From Hormiphora californensis (Eukaryota; Ctenophora; Tentaculata; Cydippida; Pleurobrachiidae), in contig CM035360.1 of assembly GCA_020137815.1 (NCBI GenBank), forward strand, positions 7,079,059-7,143,058: a stretch of DNA of 64,000 nucleotides, given 5' to 3'. Below, one piece after another: positions 22,295 to 38,954 of this stretch. How positions within the stretch are numbered: the stretch's first letter is position 1; each line of letters begins with the position of its first letter. The notes beneath the pieces were generated by a model. The model was not told the origin of the DNA and did no database searches. It saw only the letters and a program-made list of their open reading frames with translations. Made by a program: the position numbers and the translations under genes.

Positions 22295-24345
22295 ATGACG
22301 GTTACAGTGGCTAATAAATACACCCTGATGCGCTCTCTCGGTGATGGAACGTATGGATCCGTCTGTCTCGCTAAAAACTTGACTTCTGGGGAACAAGTCG
22401 CAGTAAAAGTGTAAGTTTCATTCCATGCTCATTGCTCGTCATCCTATCTTTGTTTGTTTGTTTGTGGGTGCACGATGATCAGTATCCACCTTTGGTTGGG
22501 TGATTCCTGTTTTGGGGTTAAAAAGAAGTGACACCACTGACACCATTACCAATGAACCACTACAGGATGAAACGAAAGTACAAGTCGTGGCAGGAGGCAA
22601 TGGATTTGAGGGAAGTGAAATCGCTGAAGAAGTTAAACCATGCCAACATTGTCAAGCTGAAGGAGGTGATACGAGAAAATGACACCCTGTATTTTATATT
22701 CGAGTTTATGAAGGAGAACCTTTACCAGATGATGAAGGCACGATATGAAAAGTAAGGAACACCTTGTGGGTTGTTATATGCTTTAGTGAAACAGGGTCGA
22801 GCAACGTGTGGGCGCCTTGTGTGGGTCACACTGCATTGTATTTTAGCACACTTTGTCAGGGTTTGGTAGATCAAGGAACACCAGCTGCTACAGTAATAAA
22901 ACTAGTACCAAAAGATAAGGTTATATAGTTTGTATATTTCACAGACAACTCATTTCAGAAATCGATATTTTCAAGACTCGATGGTTCGAAATATTATGTT
23001 CCAAGTATTCCAGGGACTTTCTTTTATGCACAAACATGGTAATACTTTTTGAATATCATTTATCAGTCTCGCCTTACCAAAGATTGTCAACAGCTGTTAT
23101 TCATCACATTCTTTCTTGCAACAGATCGGTAGCTTTCATTCTTCGTTCCCCCCTTCAATTTTTGCTCCTCGCCCCCTCTCAACTTCTCTTCCTCCAGGTT
23201 ACTTTCACCGCGATATCAAACCCGAAAACTTGTTGTGTAACGGGTGCGACCTGGTCAAGATTGCCGATTTTGGACTGGCCAGGGAGATCAGATCACGGCC
23301 ACCCTATACAGATTACGTATCAACGCGATGGTACCGGGCCCCTGAAGTCTTATTGAGGACGACCAACTACAGTTCTCCTATAGACATTTGGGCGTGCGGG
23401 GCGATTATTGCCGAGCTTTATTCGTTAAAACCGCTATTTCCGGGCAGCTCAGAGGTAAGGAATAAATCCCATTTTGGGTTGGGCTGGGAAGAGGTATTAG
23501 GAATATATTACCATCTAAAGGGTTGGGTTGGGTTGGATTGCGAAGGTAGTAAGGAATAATATAGGGTTGGGTTAGGTTGGGTGAGAGGGTACTGTAACGT
23601 GCAGAGATGCAAGAAAAAGCACTTTATAGCTGTCAAAAGACAGCTCAATAATTACGTCACATTGCAGGTTGACGAGATTTTCAGGATAGTCAGAGTATTG
23701 GGCACGCCCAGTAAAGAGGACTGGCCTGAAGGTCTGAAACTCGCCCAGGCCATGAACTTCAAATTTCCCCAATGTGTAAGTCGTTAGGTGTCTAAGTTCT
23801 TCGTGCTAAGTCACAACTCAGTATGGCACTTCACATTTAATTTCGTGGTCGGCAGTCTTCAACATTTTCCGTGCGTCATAAACACGGTGGTTAATGATCG
23901 AGAAGCACTTCACATTAAAGAATTATCACCCTCTGACGTCATTGTTACGTCATTAAACAAGTCCTTTGTCATAATACTTGTTAATATATCTAGTTCAGGA
24001 ACAATAAGAAGCACTTCACGTTCCTTGCTATCACCTATCCACTCAGCGATAATACCCTGTCGATTGTTTGGTATCGAAGTCCGAAGACACCTCACACGCG
24101 CGCTGGCAAGGGGTAACTTCGTAACCAAGTCGATTGTATAATAGCTGGGAAAGAAGGAGACATTCATTATTTTGCAAAACACAGATGTTTTTATCAGAAC
24201 CCACCCTCCCTTTCCTTCCTTTATACACACACTTTGCAATTCTCCATACATCACAAGCACAGCTTTTAGAATAATACACTCATGTGACGAGTCACGTGGG
24301 ATTAGAGGGAGAGAGAGAGGAAGAGAGAGAAAGGAATATAGATAG

Positions 24346-24444
<99 letters not shown>

Positions 24445-27400
24445 AAAAAGAAGAAGTTGGAGTTCCTTCTAATATAAAATATAAATGTGGTTTGTTCAAC
24501 ACTAAATCCATTATTCAGTAAAGCAGTCCATGAATGGCTTAATTCTTATACATAGGTTCAAAGAATATTTCAATCATGAAATCGTGTTATTTTATGCTAC
24601 CCAAATGAATAGGGTAAGCTGGGGTAAAATGGCCCGCGGGGTAAAGTGGCCCATGTATGGGGCAAAGTGGCCCTAGTTATTACATGTCGTCACGTGACTT
24701 TTTCTCCAGCGGAGACCTGCTCGTTCTGTTCCGAATTTTCGCTTTAAAACTGCTGTCATTTCTGTTTGGGTTGGCCGATTTTAATTTTGCAAAAACTGCC
24801 AGTTAGGCTTTATAATTCTCTAAAACGTGGTATAAAAATTTTTGAAGAAATTGGCATTTTTGTTGTCTTAATTGTCGATTTTGTGAAATCGGGGCGAATA
24901 TGGCCCACTCTCCGGGGCAAAGTGGTCCGGTCTGGGGCAAAGTGGTCCACCTCTAGGACCAATGAAATGGCGCCTGCAATACCACGTGACATTGGAATGC
25001 ACAAAAATGTAGTACAGACGATCAAATTAGGGGCAAAGTGGCCCATGTTCCGGTGCAGAACATGGGCCACTTTGCCCCTAGTTTGATCGTTTCGTCTAAC
25101 AACACCAGGCACGTGATAAAATCGAGCAATGCTATTGGCTTGGGCCACTTTGCCCCGGTGCAAATTTTCCAAAAAACGCCTCACCAAATTATTTGAATTG
25201 ATTAATTAACCCATTAAATAAAACTTGTAGATTTTAAAATTTAGCTCGGCTGAAAGGAAAAGGTTTCATTGGATAGCCTATATAATTTTTTTCTTCCTGC
25301 TGTATAAATTGCGTATTTTAGAACCTAAAACGTTAAAAATGGGCCACTTTCGCCCCAGCTTACCCTAAAACTACTCCCCTCTCTCTATCCCCTAACTCTA
25401 TCCCTCTATCCTAGGTCGCGACTCCCCTCAAAACGCTGTTACCTAACGCCAGTCCAGAAGCCCTTCAATTGATAAAAGATTGTTTAGAGTGGAATCCAGC
25501 GAAACGTCCCACAGCTGCCCAGTGCCTCAAATATCCCTACTTCCAGGTACGTTAGTAGGATGATCCATTATCCGAGTCTTGAGCATTGCAAACAAACCAT
25601 ACTGGTTTAATAAACTCAAGACGAGCAGTGGTTTATAGATCGTATTTCAAAGTTTATCTTCCTTATTACGAGCTGTTTCTTACTTTCAGGTCGGTGCAGA
25701 TATACCACGACCAACATCAAACTTCAGAGATCGATCCCTTCGGCGGAGAACCAGTGGTTTGCTGGGCAGTTTAAATAGGAGGGAAAGCTCCATCACTCTC
25801 GACAAATCAGGACCCGATGTAAGTAAATAAATCTTTCACCTGGGAATTTTCTTTTTGAGCGTGGGGGGAGCGTGGGAAATATTAAACAGGCCACGTTGAT
25901 TCCTAATGAGTCGCCTAATTTGCTGCTTTGTTTGCAGTGCAGTAGAAAGAGGGCTAGGTCGTGATGGATTCATGCTTAGATCTGTGAGCGTGCAACTCTC
26001 TTGTCCCCGTGCTTGTGATTGATCAGAGTAGATGAGAGGGACAGTGAGAAGAGAGAGGAGGGTTATTCGATTAATCAGGATGGAGGGACTAGACGGGGAT
26101 CAGCACAGAGTGAGGAGAGGAGAAGATTGAGAGGAGAGAGAGAGAGAGGGAGAGAAGTGGAGAGAGAGGCAGGGAGAGGGGAGGAAGCAGGAGGGGAAAA
26201 GTGAAAACCAAAAGGGCCCAAGGGGGGCTAAGGAAGGGAAAACGCGAAAAACCCAACAAGAGAGTAGACAAGAGAAGAGCGAGGAGGCGGAGAGAAAGGG
26301 AAAGGGGGGGGAGAGAGAGAGAGAGAGGATTCGAGGGAGGAGTAGAGGGAGATGGAGAGAGAGCGGAGAAAAGAGGAGAGAGGAGAGAGGAGAAGGGGGA
26401 GGAAAGAGGAGAAAGAGAGAGAGCGAGAGAAGAGGTAATATCTCGGTAAGCTCTCTCTAGATCTACCCTTCTTTTCATCTCTCTATCGGCTACGATCTCC
26501 TATATAGCTCTATCTCTCTCTCTCTATCTCTTCTCCTTCTCTGTCTAATCTCTATCTCCCCCTCTTTATCTCATCCTCCTCTCCTCCATCATACTCTATG
26601 ATTGCGCAATACACATCAGTATGATCACGCATATGGTATACAAGATCTACTCCACTACTCGAGCTGAGAGGGTGGTAGGATTAGGTGAACACTGAACTCT
26701 AGTCACGTGAAAATAAATGGCTATAACGATTGTGAATGTGATTAAGATGCAAAGAAAAGTGATTCCGTAGTACTGTTATTATGACATGCACTTTGTGTGT
26801 TAGCATGCGACACGAGTTCTAAATGGAAGAGCTGCGTAGAAGGTTGTTGAGAACCTTTGGAGGAGTTCCAGGTCCCTTAGTTACCATGACAACCAAGTGG
26901 TCACGTGACTTGTTACCAATGATTAGTGAGGGGAGCATTAGAGAATACATGCGGGAGATATAGCTGTAGGAGTGAGAGAAACATCTGTGATGTAAAAGAG
27001 GTATTGATGCATATATAATAATGGCTAAAAGAGTTGATAAAATAGCTAACGACTTACATACAGTCATACAATATATGCAATCATTCCTATACTAACTGAA
27101 TGGACCATTGTCATTACACACTGAGGCCACCTATGTGGCATCAGGCATGTATGCGTACATTGTGATACGAGGGTATTGCTCCAGGTCGGCCATTCTCTTA
27201 GTCATCCTTGATCTACCGAACCATCACAAAGCGTGGGGTGAGCCATGAACGCACACGGGGTGGGGATGTTAGATGTTCAGATGTGGGTGGGTGGTTGTTA
27301 GGCTTGTTCAGACTGCGGGTTCGTCACCCAGGGAATCTCAAAACACAGTGGTTCACCAAGTTCGTAACTGTTTCGGAAGATCTCACACACAAAGTTCATC

Positions 27401-30400
27401 ATTCACACATTCATTCATCATAGACTCATAAACACGATCATATCCAAACTCAGCAACGGTCGATCACACGGACGAGACTCACACACGATGTTCAGTGCTG
27501 GGGGAAGGCAGAAGCCCCCCGATATCTCTCTTCACTTCTGCTTAAATATCCCGTCAACAAAACAGTCACGTGACTTCTGTACCAGAAACAACAGGGGTAC
27601 TACCAAAGTTTGAGACACGCTTACCCGACTAGAACTGTTATCACCTTTCAAGTCAAGACGGCGGCCTATTCAGACTCATAGATCTGAATATAACTTTCCC
27701 TAAAACTAAACTAAACTCTACTAGCAACTATCCCGAACTCACTAGCTCTCTCTCTGTCTATCGATGCATTCCATATGTCTAACCGGACTCTCTCAACACG
27801 TTAAGTTCACACGCCCATAGCATTCACATGTCAATAAGCACCAGGTCATATCTATAACTAAACTAAGTATGGGACGGGGGAGTGGACTTGTAGGTACGGG
27901 GAACAATGAACATGGGTATCTCTCATATCCCACATTCACCCTCCTCTACAAGATGACAATAGAACTCTTACTCCGGGTGACAAAATGTAAACTAAATTAA
28001 TCAACTATGAAACTAAACTAAATTCTACTCGATATTCTAATTATAATCTACTCGATCTCGTCTATAGCGGTCTACCAGGGTTCGTCTGGGCGAAGTTCCT
28101 ACGGCTGCAGTTTTCAAGTTCGGCCGAAACGTCACTGTTTGCACAACCACTCAGCAGGAAACACCGGCTCAACCAGACAAATCTGAATCCCGACTATGAT
28201 ACCGCTCAAGCAGACCTACTCAAACTAACTAAATTCTAACTTTCATTGCTCACTCACTCATGACTCACTCACTCACTCACTCACTCACTCACTCACTCAC
28301 TCACTCACTCACTCACTCACTCACTCACTCACTCACTCACTCACTCACTCACTCACTCACTCACTCACTCACTCACTCACTCACTCACTCACTCACTCAC
28401 TCACTCACTCACTCACTCACTCACTCACTCACTCACTCACTCACTCACTCACTCACTCACTCACTCACTCACTCACTCACTCACGCACTCACTCACTCAC
28501 TCACTCACTCACTCACTCACTCACTCGCTCGGACAATATTGAAATTAATTACGATCTCTATGAAAGGTACTCTAATTTACACAGAAAATTATCTAATGAC
28601 GATTACTCTCACCGGTTGTACAACAGAGCCGTGAACTCTCGCACAAACACACCGTCGGGCGTAAACTCGTGGTGCAGGTCGGAGACCGCGACATATGTTG
28701 CACAAATAACGGGGAGAATAAGACCAATACAACTAACAAGGAAAAGTGTAAGACTAAGATAAGGAAGCAGCTAAAAATTTTCTCGTCAGATCACGCCCTC
28801 ATGACCGAGCACCCATTGGGCGCTCCCCTCTATCACTATGGGGTTGGGCCTTACAAGTATGTGGCAAGGAACGGGATGGGAGAATGATACAAACTGATTA
28901 AAATTTAAAACTCTAATTCTACTCTTACTCACTCTATGCCCACGTAATGCAAGGAAAAGCGTGCCGACGCTTAATTCGTTACAAAACCACTTGGGCAGCT
29001 CTACTGGACTCTCCCGATCAATGAAAGAAACAAGCGTGCAGACGCTTAAATTCCTAACAGTCACAACAACGAGTCTCAGCTATCATCAAACACAGATTTA
29101 AAACTGTACGTTTTCTAGTAATAAGGTGACAGCATCACCCTATGCTAAATGATTCTCTTTCTGTACCTGACGTTGTGTTGTAAAACTGCACAAGAGAGAG
29201 ACGTCAAAGAGTACATCCTAACTCAAAGAATCAAACAAACCCCAAACTCATTCGGACTAGAGTATTGAACTGATCATTTAAACATCGAATCAATATCTCA
29301 GAACCAAAATGAAGTCGGTTCAATGACTCTATAACTGCTTCTCTTATCCAGGGGTTGCTTCTCGGATACTCCTCTATCTCTACACTCTCTACACTATACA
29401 CACTCTTATCTAATGATTTACTCACTCGTAGCTAAAACTGTACTCACTCTTATCTAACACTGTACTCACTCTTATCTAACACTGAACTCACTCTTATCTA
29501 ACACTGAACTCACTCTTATCTAAAACCCTAATCACTTCATATCAATGCAGCTCAGCTCACGTTCACCGACAGTCTACTGACTCGTTCAAGTACAAGTCAA
29601 CTATTGCACTATTCTCTACTCCCTACGAACCAAGATGTCATTGATCAGTTCCCAGTAAGCGGTTGGATTAGGCCCACTCTGGAATTCGTGTTTTGGTAAT
29701 CAGCCTAAACAACGAGTGAACATCAAAACAACAATTATCTCTAAGGCAGGGGAATTGTACCAGGAGATAATTTCCCGCTTGGGTCCTCTGACGTCTCACG
29801 CCTACTCATACGAGTCTCATATGAAAAGTGCACAACACTTATCACAATTAAACGCTTTATCACTTAACACATTATCACTTAAAACACTTCAAACTCTGAA
29901 ACTCGGCATAAACATACTGTTCTGTCTAACTTTGACTGTTATCTTAAGCTTGTCTGTCTTCTCTCTGTAATACAGATGTATTCCCTGAATCTTTCTGTAT
30001 CTCTCTCTAAACAATCACAATACTAATTTCTTCACTCTCACTCATAAATCAAAAGGAAGCAACGGCGGTAGGAAATATCCTAAGCTCAAAACTAAACTAA
30101 ACTAAACTAAGAAAACTAAATCAACTGAGCTCTACCATAAGACAAGTCAGACGGCTAAGAAATGCAAAGACAGGCCTCTCAACTCAAACTCTGGGAACCT
30201 CAAAGAAACTCGGAACGCCACTACCACTACCATCTGAGGTTTTAAATGTTGTTTCTGGTACAATGAAAATAATCAGGGATAGGTACTCACACGGCACAGT
30301 TCTATCAGAGCAATTCTAACAGAGAACAACTCGTATGTAGAGAAAAACGGGGATCTCAACGGATTGATCTAGTGGTTTAGAGATTACTACTCGTTGTTCT

Positions 30401-32871
30401 CCGACAGACAAAAGTTCGTCATATTTAAACATGCCAGTCCATAACCCATATCTAAAACTGAAATTTAAAAACCCACAAAATGATCTTGGACAGACTTACA
30501 GTTCGTTGTAACGGTCAGCTTAGCTTTGGTGAAGGTGCAGTTATCCAAATCAGTAGTCACGTATTTCAACACAGCATCGCAGAACCACCAGATCCACATG
30601 AGCACGGGGACACGGGAACACAGGAACACGGAATCAAGGAACCACAGGAACCGGGAACACAGGAACACGCCACACGGGATATCGTGATTCATGTCGACAC
30701 GACTGTACATCGCGCAACCTCGATGCACAGTAGACCACCAAACACGCTTTAGAACGCGCAAAGATCAACACGCGGCGCGGTTACACATTTTCAACACTTG
30801 TCTGTAAAAAAGCTTCGCGCGATTTCCCACGGTGCGTGGGAAAAGTGAGAGACGCATTTGGGCTAACGAAAGAGAAGAGTTGGCGCGCGATAGCATTGGG
30901 TTGCGGTCGCGACTCAGAAACAAGTAGACCCCTTTGGGGTAAGACCGTCCGCTACGCGGGAGGGGGGGGCCGTAAGCGGTCCTCACCGAGCAGCACCGGG
31001 CCTTCGGCCCGGTGGGAGAGGAGGTATTATAGAGACAAATGTATCACTACTCACTCAGATGGAATTGAGTCCCCGCATGTACTACAGCTTACTAGATCGT
31101 GCCGACGACACTAGTTCAAGTACTATCTCGGGGCAAAGCAATACGATATCACACTAAGGTCGAGGAGGGACGATATTCCACAATCAGGATCTCACTATCA
31201 CACCGTCAATGTCATAAACTCTGTCAACAGGGCCGTCAGGGCCTCTAGGTAGCGATCACGAGCACCAACTTTCATAACCAATCACACTCACAATGAAATC
31301 CCCGCATGTACAGCGTACTAGAATCGTGCCGACGACACTAGCTCAGGTACTATCTCGGGGGAATGGCAGTAGGATTACCAGAAGTCCGCCGGGGGTTCCA
31401 GTTGAACGCACACGGGGTGGGGATGTTAGATGTTCAGATGTGGGTGGGGGTTGTTAGGATGTTCAGACGGCGGGTTCGTCACCAGGGATGCGCCAATCCC
31501 TTAGATGTTTATAGCAATCCTGATTTCTATTGTAGGGGAAATACAGCGCCAGTTTCATATTTTGAACATTGAATTTGTCTTTGTTATGCTCTTTTTTCGT
31601 TGTAAAAGCATGAAACTTCTTCTGCTGTGAGTGTAGCATAATTCATTGAAAGATCAAAATAACCCAATTAGTAGTTGGATAATATACTTTGTCCCAATTA
31701 GTCAATTATTTAATTGAATATTATAAAAGTTACAAATATGATTTATATTACTAACTGTAAGTCATCAGGTGCCGTTGGGTCGGGGGTTGTAGGTTCCGGC
31801 AGGAGACGATGGAATGTCTCTATGAACGAGAGTCTCGACAAAGCCCTGGATGACCTAGAAGACTTGGACTTCGCTGAGAGTATAGTGAAAGCGAAACCAA
31901 AAGTGGTGGAGAAACCTGGTTTACAGGCAATTGCAAGGTTAGTTGTGTTAAAACCTGGTTAATAAGTTGTTTGTTAAATGTTGTGTAGCATTCTCTAATT
32001 ACTGATAAAATTATATCGTCCATTAAATGTTCTTAAACGTGTTTGTCTGTTGGGTGTTGTTGTCAGTATGCTCTAATAATGTTGTGTTGAGTTTTGTTGT
32101 CAGTATGCTCTAATAATGTAATACCACGCACGCTGCTCCTCTCCTTACCGGCCCGGTTCGGTGAGGGCAGTCTTTTGTGAGACAATGTCTGTTTGGGTGT
32201 TGTTGTCAGTATGCTCTAAGATGGTGTAGATTCACAATCAGGACAAACAACCCGAGTGCTATGAACGTGGCTACTGGAGGGGGATCACATTGGAGTGGGA
32301 ATAAGGAGAAAACTGCAACGAAACCACTTGATGTAAGTAATGTTGTTGTTTTTTATTGTGCGAGTTAGGTTACTAGAGGTTACTATCACGCAGCAGACTT
32401 AGTCGTCCACCAAGAGTATTCCCAATCTCTACTACCCCTTCACATAAGGAATTGCCGAGATATCTCTCCCAACTACTCACCCCCACTAATCACCCACTAA
32501 TCACCCCCACTCCCTCATAGTACTACCGAAACCAGGCACGGTACAGAGTGGGGCAATCAACCAACCTATCCAGCTCAGATCTCCCGCCACTAGCCAAGAA
32601 GCCCTCCGTGTCCTATTTCCCGATGTTTGGGGGCAGCAAATCCAAACCAACCGCCGCTCCACCGGTAAGCTATTACATGTCTGTGATGCATGTGTGTCAG
32701 TACTGTCTTCATCTATCTTTTTTATCTATCTTATCTAACTATCTTTCTATCCCTTTCTATCTGACCCAACAGGTGGGGAATACGGGACCGGTAGCCTATC
32801 ATGGAGCGCAATTCGGGCGAAGGGCGCTACCCGGCCGAACTGATTGGACCTCAAAATATAATCGAAGTTAG
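22295..32871 (+). CDS. MAK/CILK1: MAK/CILK1 (RCK-family) ciliary serine/threonine kinase
   Basis: Controls ciliary length and intraflagellar transport turnaround in animals (family knowledge). Exons: 22295-22410, 22566-22751, 22959-23038, 23198-23454, 23668-23775, 25415-25546, 25690-25818, then, after a roughly 6-kb intron, an exon ending 31937, 32230-32332, 32521-32664 and 32773-32871. Kinase motifs: [35 protein letters not shown] and the TDY activation motif in [16 protein letters not shown]. The C-terminal tail has SGRRRW followed by an acidic DDLEDLDF, then YYRNQARY and finally [12 protein letters not shown], matching the conserved end of MAK/CILK1. The entry of the long-intron exon is uncertain. 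Acceptors at 31769 (phase 1) or 31803 (phase 2) fit; the latter works with a 20-nt exon 25938-25957 having a weak GTCGTG donor. Reading through that small exon instead ends at TGA 25962-25964, a possible short isoform. Confidence 0.93.
24340..24445. repeat. (GA)n microsatellite in kinase intron
   Basis: Long GA run in the intron between exons 23668-23775 and 25415-25546. Confidence 0.95.
24612..25365. mobile_element. Foldback element GGGTAAGCTGGGGYAAA, TA duplication
   Basis: Ends GGGTAAGCTGGGG / CCCCAGCTTACCC with TA on both sides. Inside, GGGGCAAAGTGGCCC occurs several times on both strands, with a central perfect hairpin CATGTTCCGGTGCAGAACATG near 25042-25068. A half-copy relative (AGGGTAAACCGGGGCAAAAT) is at about 60798-60818. 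Lies within a kinase intron. Confidence 0.9.
26020..26440. repeat. Purine-rich (GA/GGA) tract
   Basis: About 420 bp almost free of pyrimidines on the + strand, followed to 26600 by CT-rich sequence on the same strand. This gives an extended mirror-like purine/pyrimidine segment within the long kinase intron. Confidence 0.85.
28250..28527. repeat. (ACTC)n tetranucleotide array
   Basis: About 275 bp of nearly perfect ACTC units, with one C-for-T change (ACGC). It generates a Thr-His-Ser-Leu open frame that is not a gene. Confidence 0.98.
29438..29525. repeat. 22-bp tandem repeat
   Basis: Four copies of ACTCACTCTTATCTAACACT plus GA/GT, inside the segment 27246-31488. Confidence 0.85.
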
Positions 32872-34031
32872 GGAGTCTCACAGTATTGGAGGAAATATAT
32901 TAATAAGAGGATATCCACAACTATTGGACATTGAGTGAGGTGCATCAGACAGAAACTAAAGTGGTTTTATTGGACTGAGAGAGAGTGTTTTGTAAATAAT
33001 GTTTTCATAGCTATACCTAGAGAAAGTGATTATCATTTATCGAGTGATAGAGAGAGAGAGAGAAACGGAGAGAGATTGGAGATAGTCCAGGTAGATCCAA
33101 TAGGGTGGCCCTATTAGGGTCCCTAATTAGAAAGGTTTGTGGACACTTGACAGGCTATTATCTGAGAAAGAAACACTGTAGAAATTTTATTCCTTGTGTC
33201 AGACAAGACCAAAGAGTAAGTTGCATTGTAACGGTCTCTCAAAGTTTGTAAAATATGCGTGTTTTTATTGTCCCTACTGAGTGACTGCTTCGATCCCATA
33301 TCAACTGAAAATCGGTGAATGTCGGCCTGGTGCACTGACGAAACGCGCGCCATGTGGTGAGAGAGACAGTTGTCAGCGCTGAGTGAAACGGAATATTGCG
33401 CGCAATAGTTTGCCTGTCTGTCCGAGTGGAAATGACTGGAGGAGAGGCTAGGAGAGGCATCTTCTTCTGATGTCATGCATGCTGGTTTGCTAAGCAACCA
33501 ATAGACACATAAGCGTAGTTATGATGACGTTTCCTGATATATACTTGCATGCTGCAGAACTTGCAATATACTGCACAGTAACCAGTTACAAGGTCGGTGG
33601 TTAATAATATCACTCGCTCTCTGACTGTCTGGCGCCGCGACCCATCTGAGCGCACTGTCGCGCGCTCAGATTTGAGAATCAAATTGGGGTCTGGCGCCGC
33701 CAGACAGCTCTCTGATGCGGAAAAGAGAAAACAAAGTTATTTTGTTTATTAAAAAACGGATGATAATGTTTTAACTTATTTACAAATCCCTAAAATATAA
33801 TATTAACTGAACTCCAAAACAAAATTTACCCAGATTTTAATCGATCAAATTGATCATACGGCATACCCATAACAATTTAAAATTTACTCTCAATTTCACA
33901 AATTATATTTATTGTTTATACGCATGCACCCCATTGAAAAATAAGTTTATCGTCGCTGGTCATCAAAAATATATCCCCTTAATTACGTCAAAAAGTTCCC
34001 GATTATAAAATCCCAGGCTGAGGATCTATCA
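32872..34031. other. Intergenic between convergent kinase and Elongin A genes
   Basis: GA-rich patch at 33045-33090. Palindromic mini-element 33625-33707 (CTGTCTGGCGCCGCG...CGCCAGACAG), relative of 3455-3522. The rest (33710-34031) is AT-rich, probably 3' UTR. No gene supported. Confidence 0.65.
33625..33707. mobile_element. Short palindromic element, copy 2
   Basis: CTGTCTGGCGCCGCG at the left, GGCGCCGCCAGACAG at the right, with GCGCTCAGA-type centre shared with the 3455-3522 copy. Confidence 0.7.
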
Positions 34032-37165
<3,134 letters not shown>

Positions 37166-37502
37166 AACACGCTATATAAACAGGCTGGTTAGTCATTACA
37201 CACAGTGAGGGTAGGTCTAACCAATATCAATAATATTAGGGGACCTGATTTAGCAGGTCGTGTTAGTTACGAAATAACCTTCACGCGCTGGCAAGGGAGC
37301 CGGGAGGGGTTACTTCGTAACCAACAGGCTGTGTAGGTGAAGCAATATACAATCAAAAGGGAAAGCCGAAACCAAAACGTACTTAGCATAGTGAGGTGGT
37401 AATGTATAATAAGTAGGAAACAACGTGGGAGTGTTAGAGCAGAGAGGGAGACTGATAGAGATTAGAGGGATAAAGAGAGGGACAGGGGAGATAGAGAAAG
37501 AG

Positions 37503-37780
<278 letters not shown>

Positions 37781-38465
37781 CCGGAAGGAAGTGTGCTCAC
37801 TGTTGGGAGTGAGAGTGTCACGACCAGATTTATCCAGATGTGTTGTTGTAAGCTGAGTTGTGCAGAAGCAACACCTCTAGGCTCTAGTGTGTATCTACTA
37901 TCTCCAGTGTGTAATCCAACTGATTTTGCATATCCTATTTCAGTCGTATTTTGGAAGTTGCTTGTGTGATGACTGATGTGTATTGTACTTCAGCGACTAT
38001 AGTTTACAACTTTTAACACAACACTGTACACACTGCATAACACAACACTGTGTAGTAAGTACACAGTGTTGTGTTACAAGTTGTGTACACTGCATGCAAT
38101 ACCGGTCTCTTTGGAATGAGGCCATACTTAGTGAGCATAACTTTTGAACAGTGTGTACTGGTGTGTAATGTGCGTCTCTAATAATAATATATAGTTTTGC
38201 TTCCTCATTGTCTTGGTATGGTGCTTCTCCTATTATATTGCAATTGTACTGCCTAATAGGGGGCGTTTACACACGGTGTAAGGACAATGTGAACCTCCCT
38301 TACAACTATGAAATACATAAGGGTGCGTGTATGTGTGTGATTATCAGGTTATAGCGTCCCATAACTAAGTCTCCAGTCTCCTAATTGGTAATTAGTGGTT
38401 CTCCTTCTCATCACTAATAATTGCAACCTCTCATCTTTCACACCATCACATTGTAATGTGAGCTT

Positions 38466-38564
38466 CAGCACTAAACGACACAACATTGCATCTGACAGAA
38501 TTAAACAGAATTCTGTTAATTCTGTTTAATTCTGTCAGATGCCATATTGTGTCGTTTAGTGCTG
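38466..38564. repeat. 99-bp near-perfect palindrome
   Basis: CAGCACTAAACGACACAA at the left and its complement at the right. The centre AACAGAATTCTGTT is perfectly palindromic; only two or three mismatches in total. Confidence 0.9.
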
Positions 38565-38954
38565 CACTGTGTCTGACGTCTATTCTTACAGTAAACTTAG
38601 AGACTAGAGAGCGAGTGCAGGAAGGTTTTTGCTTCTCATCTTAATAGCGTAGGCGTTAGGCGTTCCACTAGACATCCAACACACGTACCCCTCTCTTCGA
38701 CCGGATACTATTGTTTGCTTTTGGATTATCTCACTGGACAAGTGTTAGAATGTAAGCCTGCACTTCTCTTCAGTTACTGCCTAGTGCCCACTCCCTACTC
38801 TTGGGTTAAATCAAATACTCATACACAAAGTTCACGCGATATCGGCCATCTGATACTTAGTTTTCGTGTCGGGATTTTGCTTATGCCTTTTTACATGTAT
38901 ATCATAACCCCTAAAGTCCGTGATTTGCCAACTCTAAAACCCCTAGCCAGAACA

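Larger units (their letters stand above)
27246..31488. mobile_element. Large repeat-bounded segment inside the kinase intron
   Basis: About 85-bp direct repeats at 27246-27330 and 31403-31488 (both start TGAACGCACACGGGGTGGGG and contain GATGTTCAGATGTGGGTGG) bound 4.2 kb of C/A-rich sequence without a credible ORF. A second pair of direct repeats (CGTGCCGACGACACTAG) lies at about 31098 and 31327. It could be a non-autonomous LTR-type or other composite element. Boundaries and class are uncertain. Confidence 0.45.

Noticed and set aside
28260-28634. 124-codon Thr-His-Ser-Leu frame
   Set aside because: Translation of the ACTC tetranucleotide array inside an intron.
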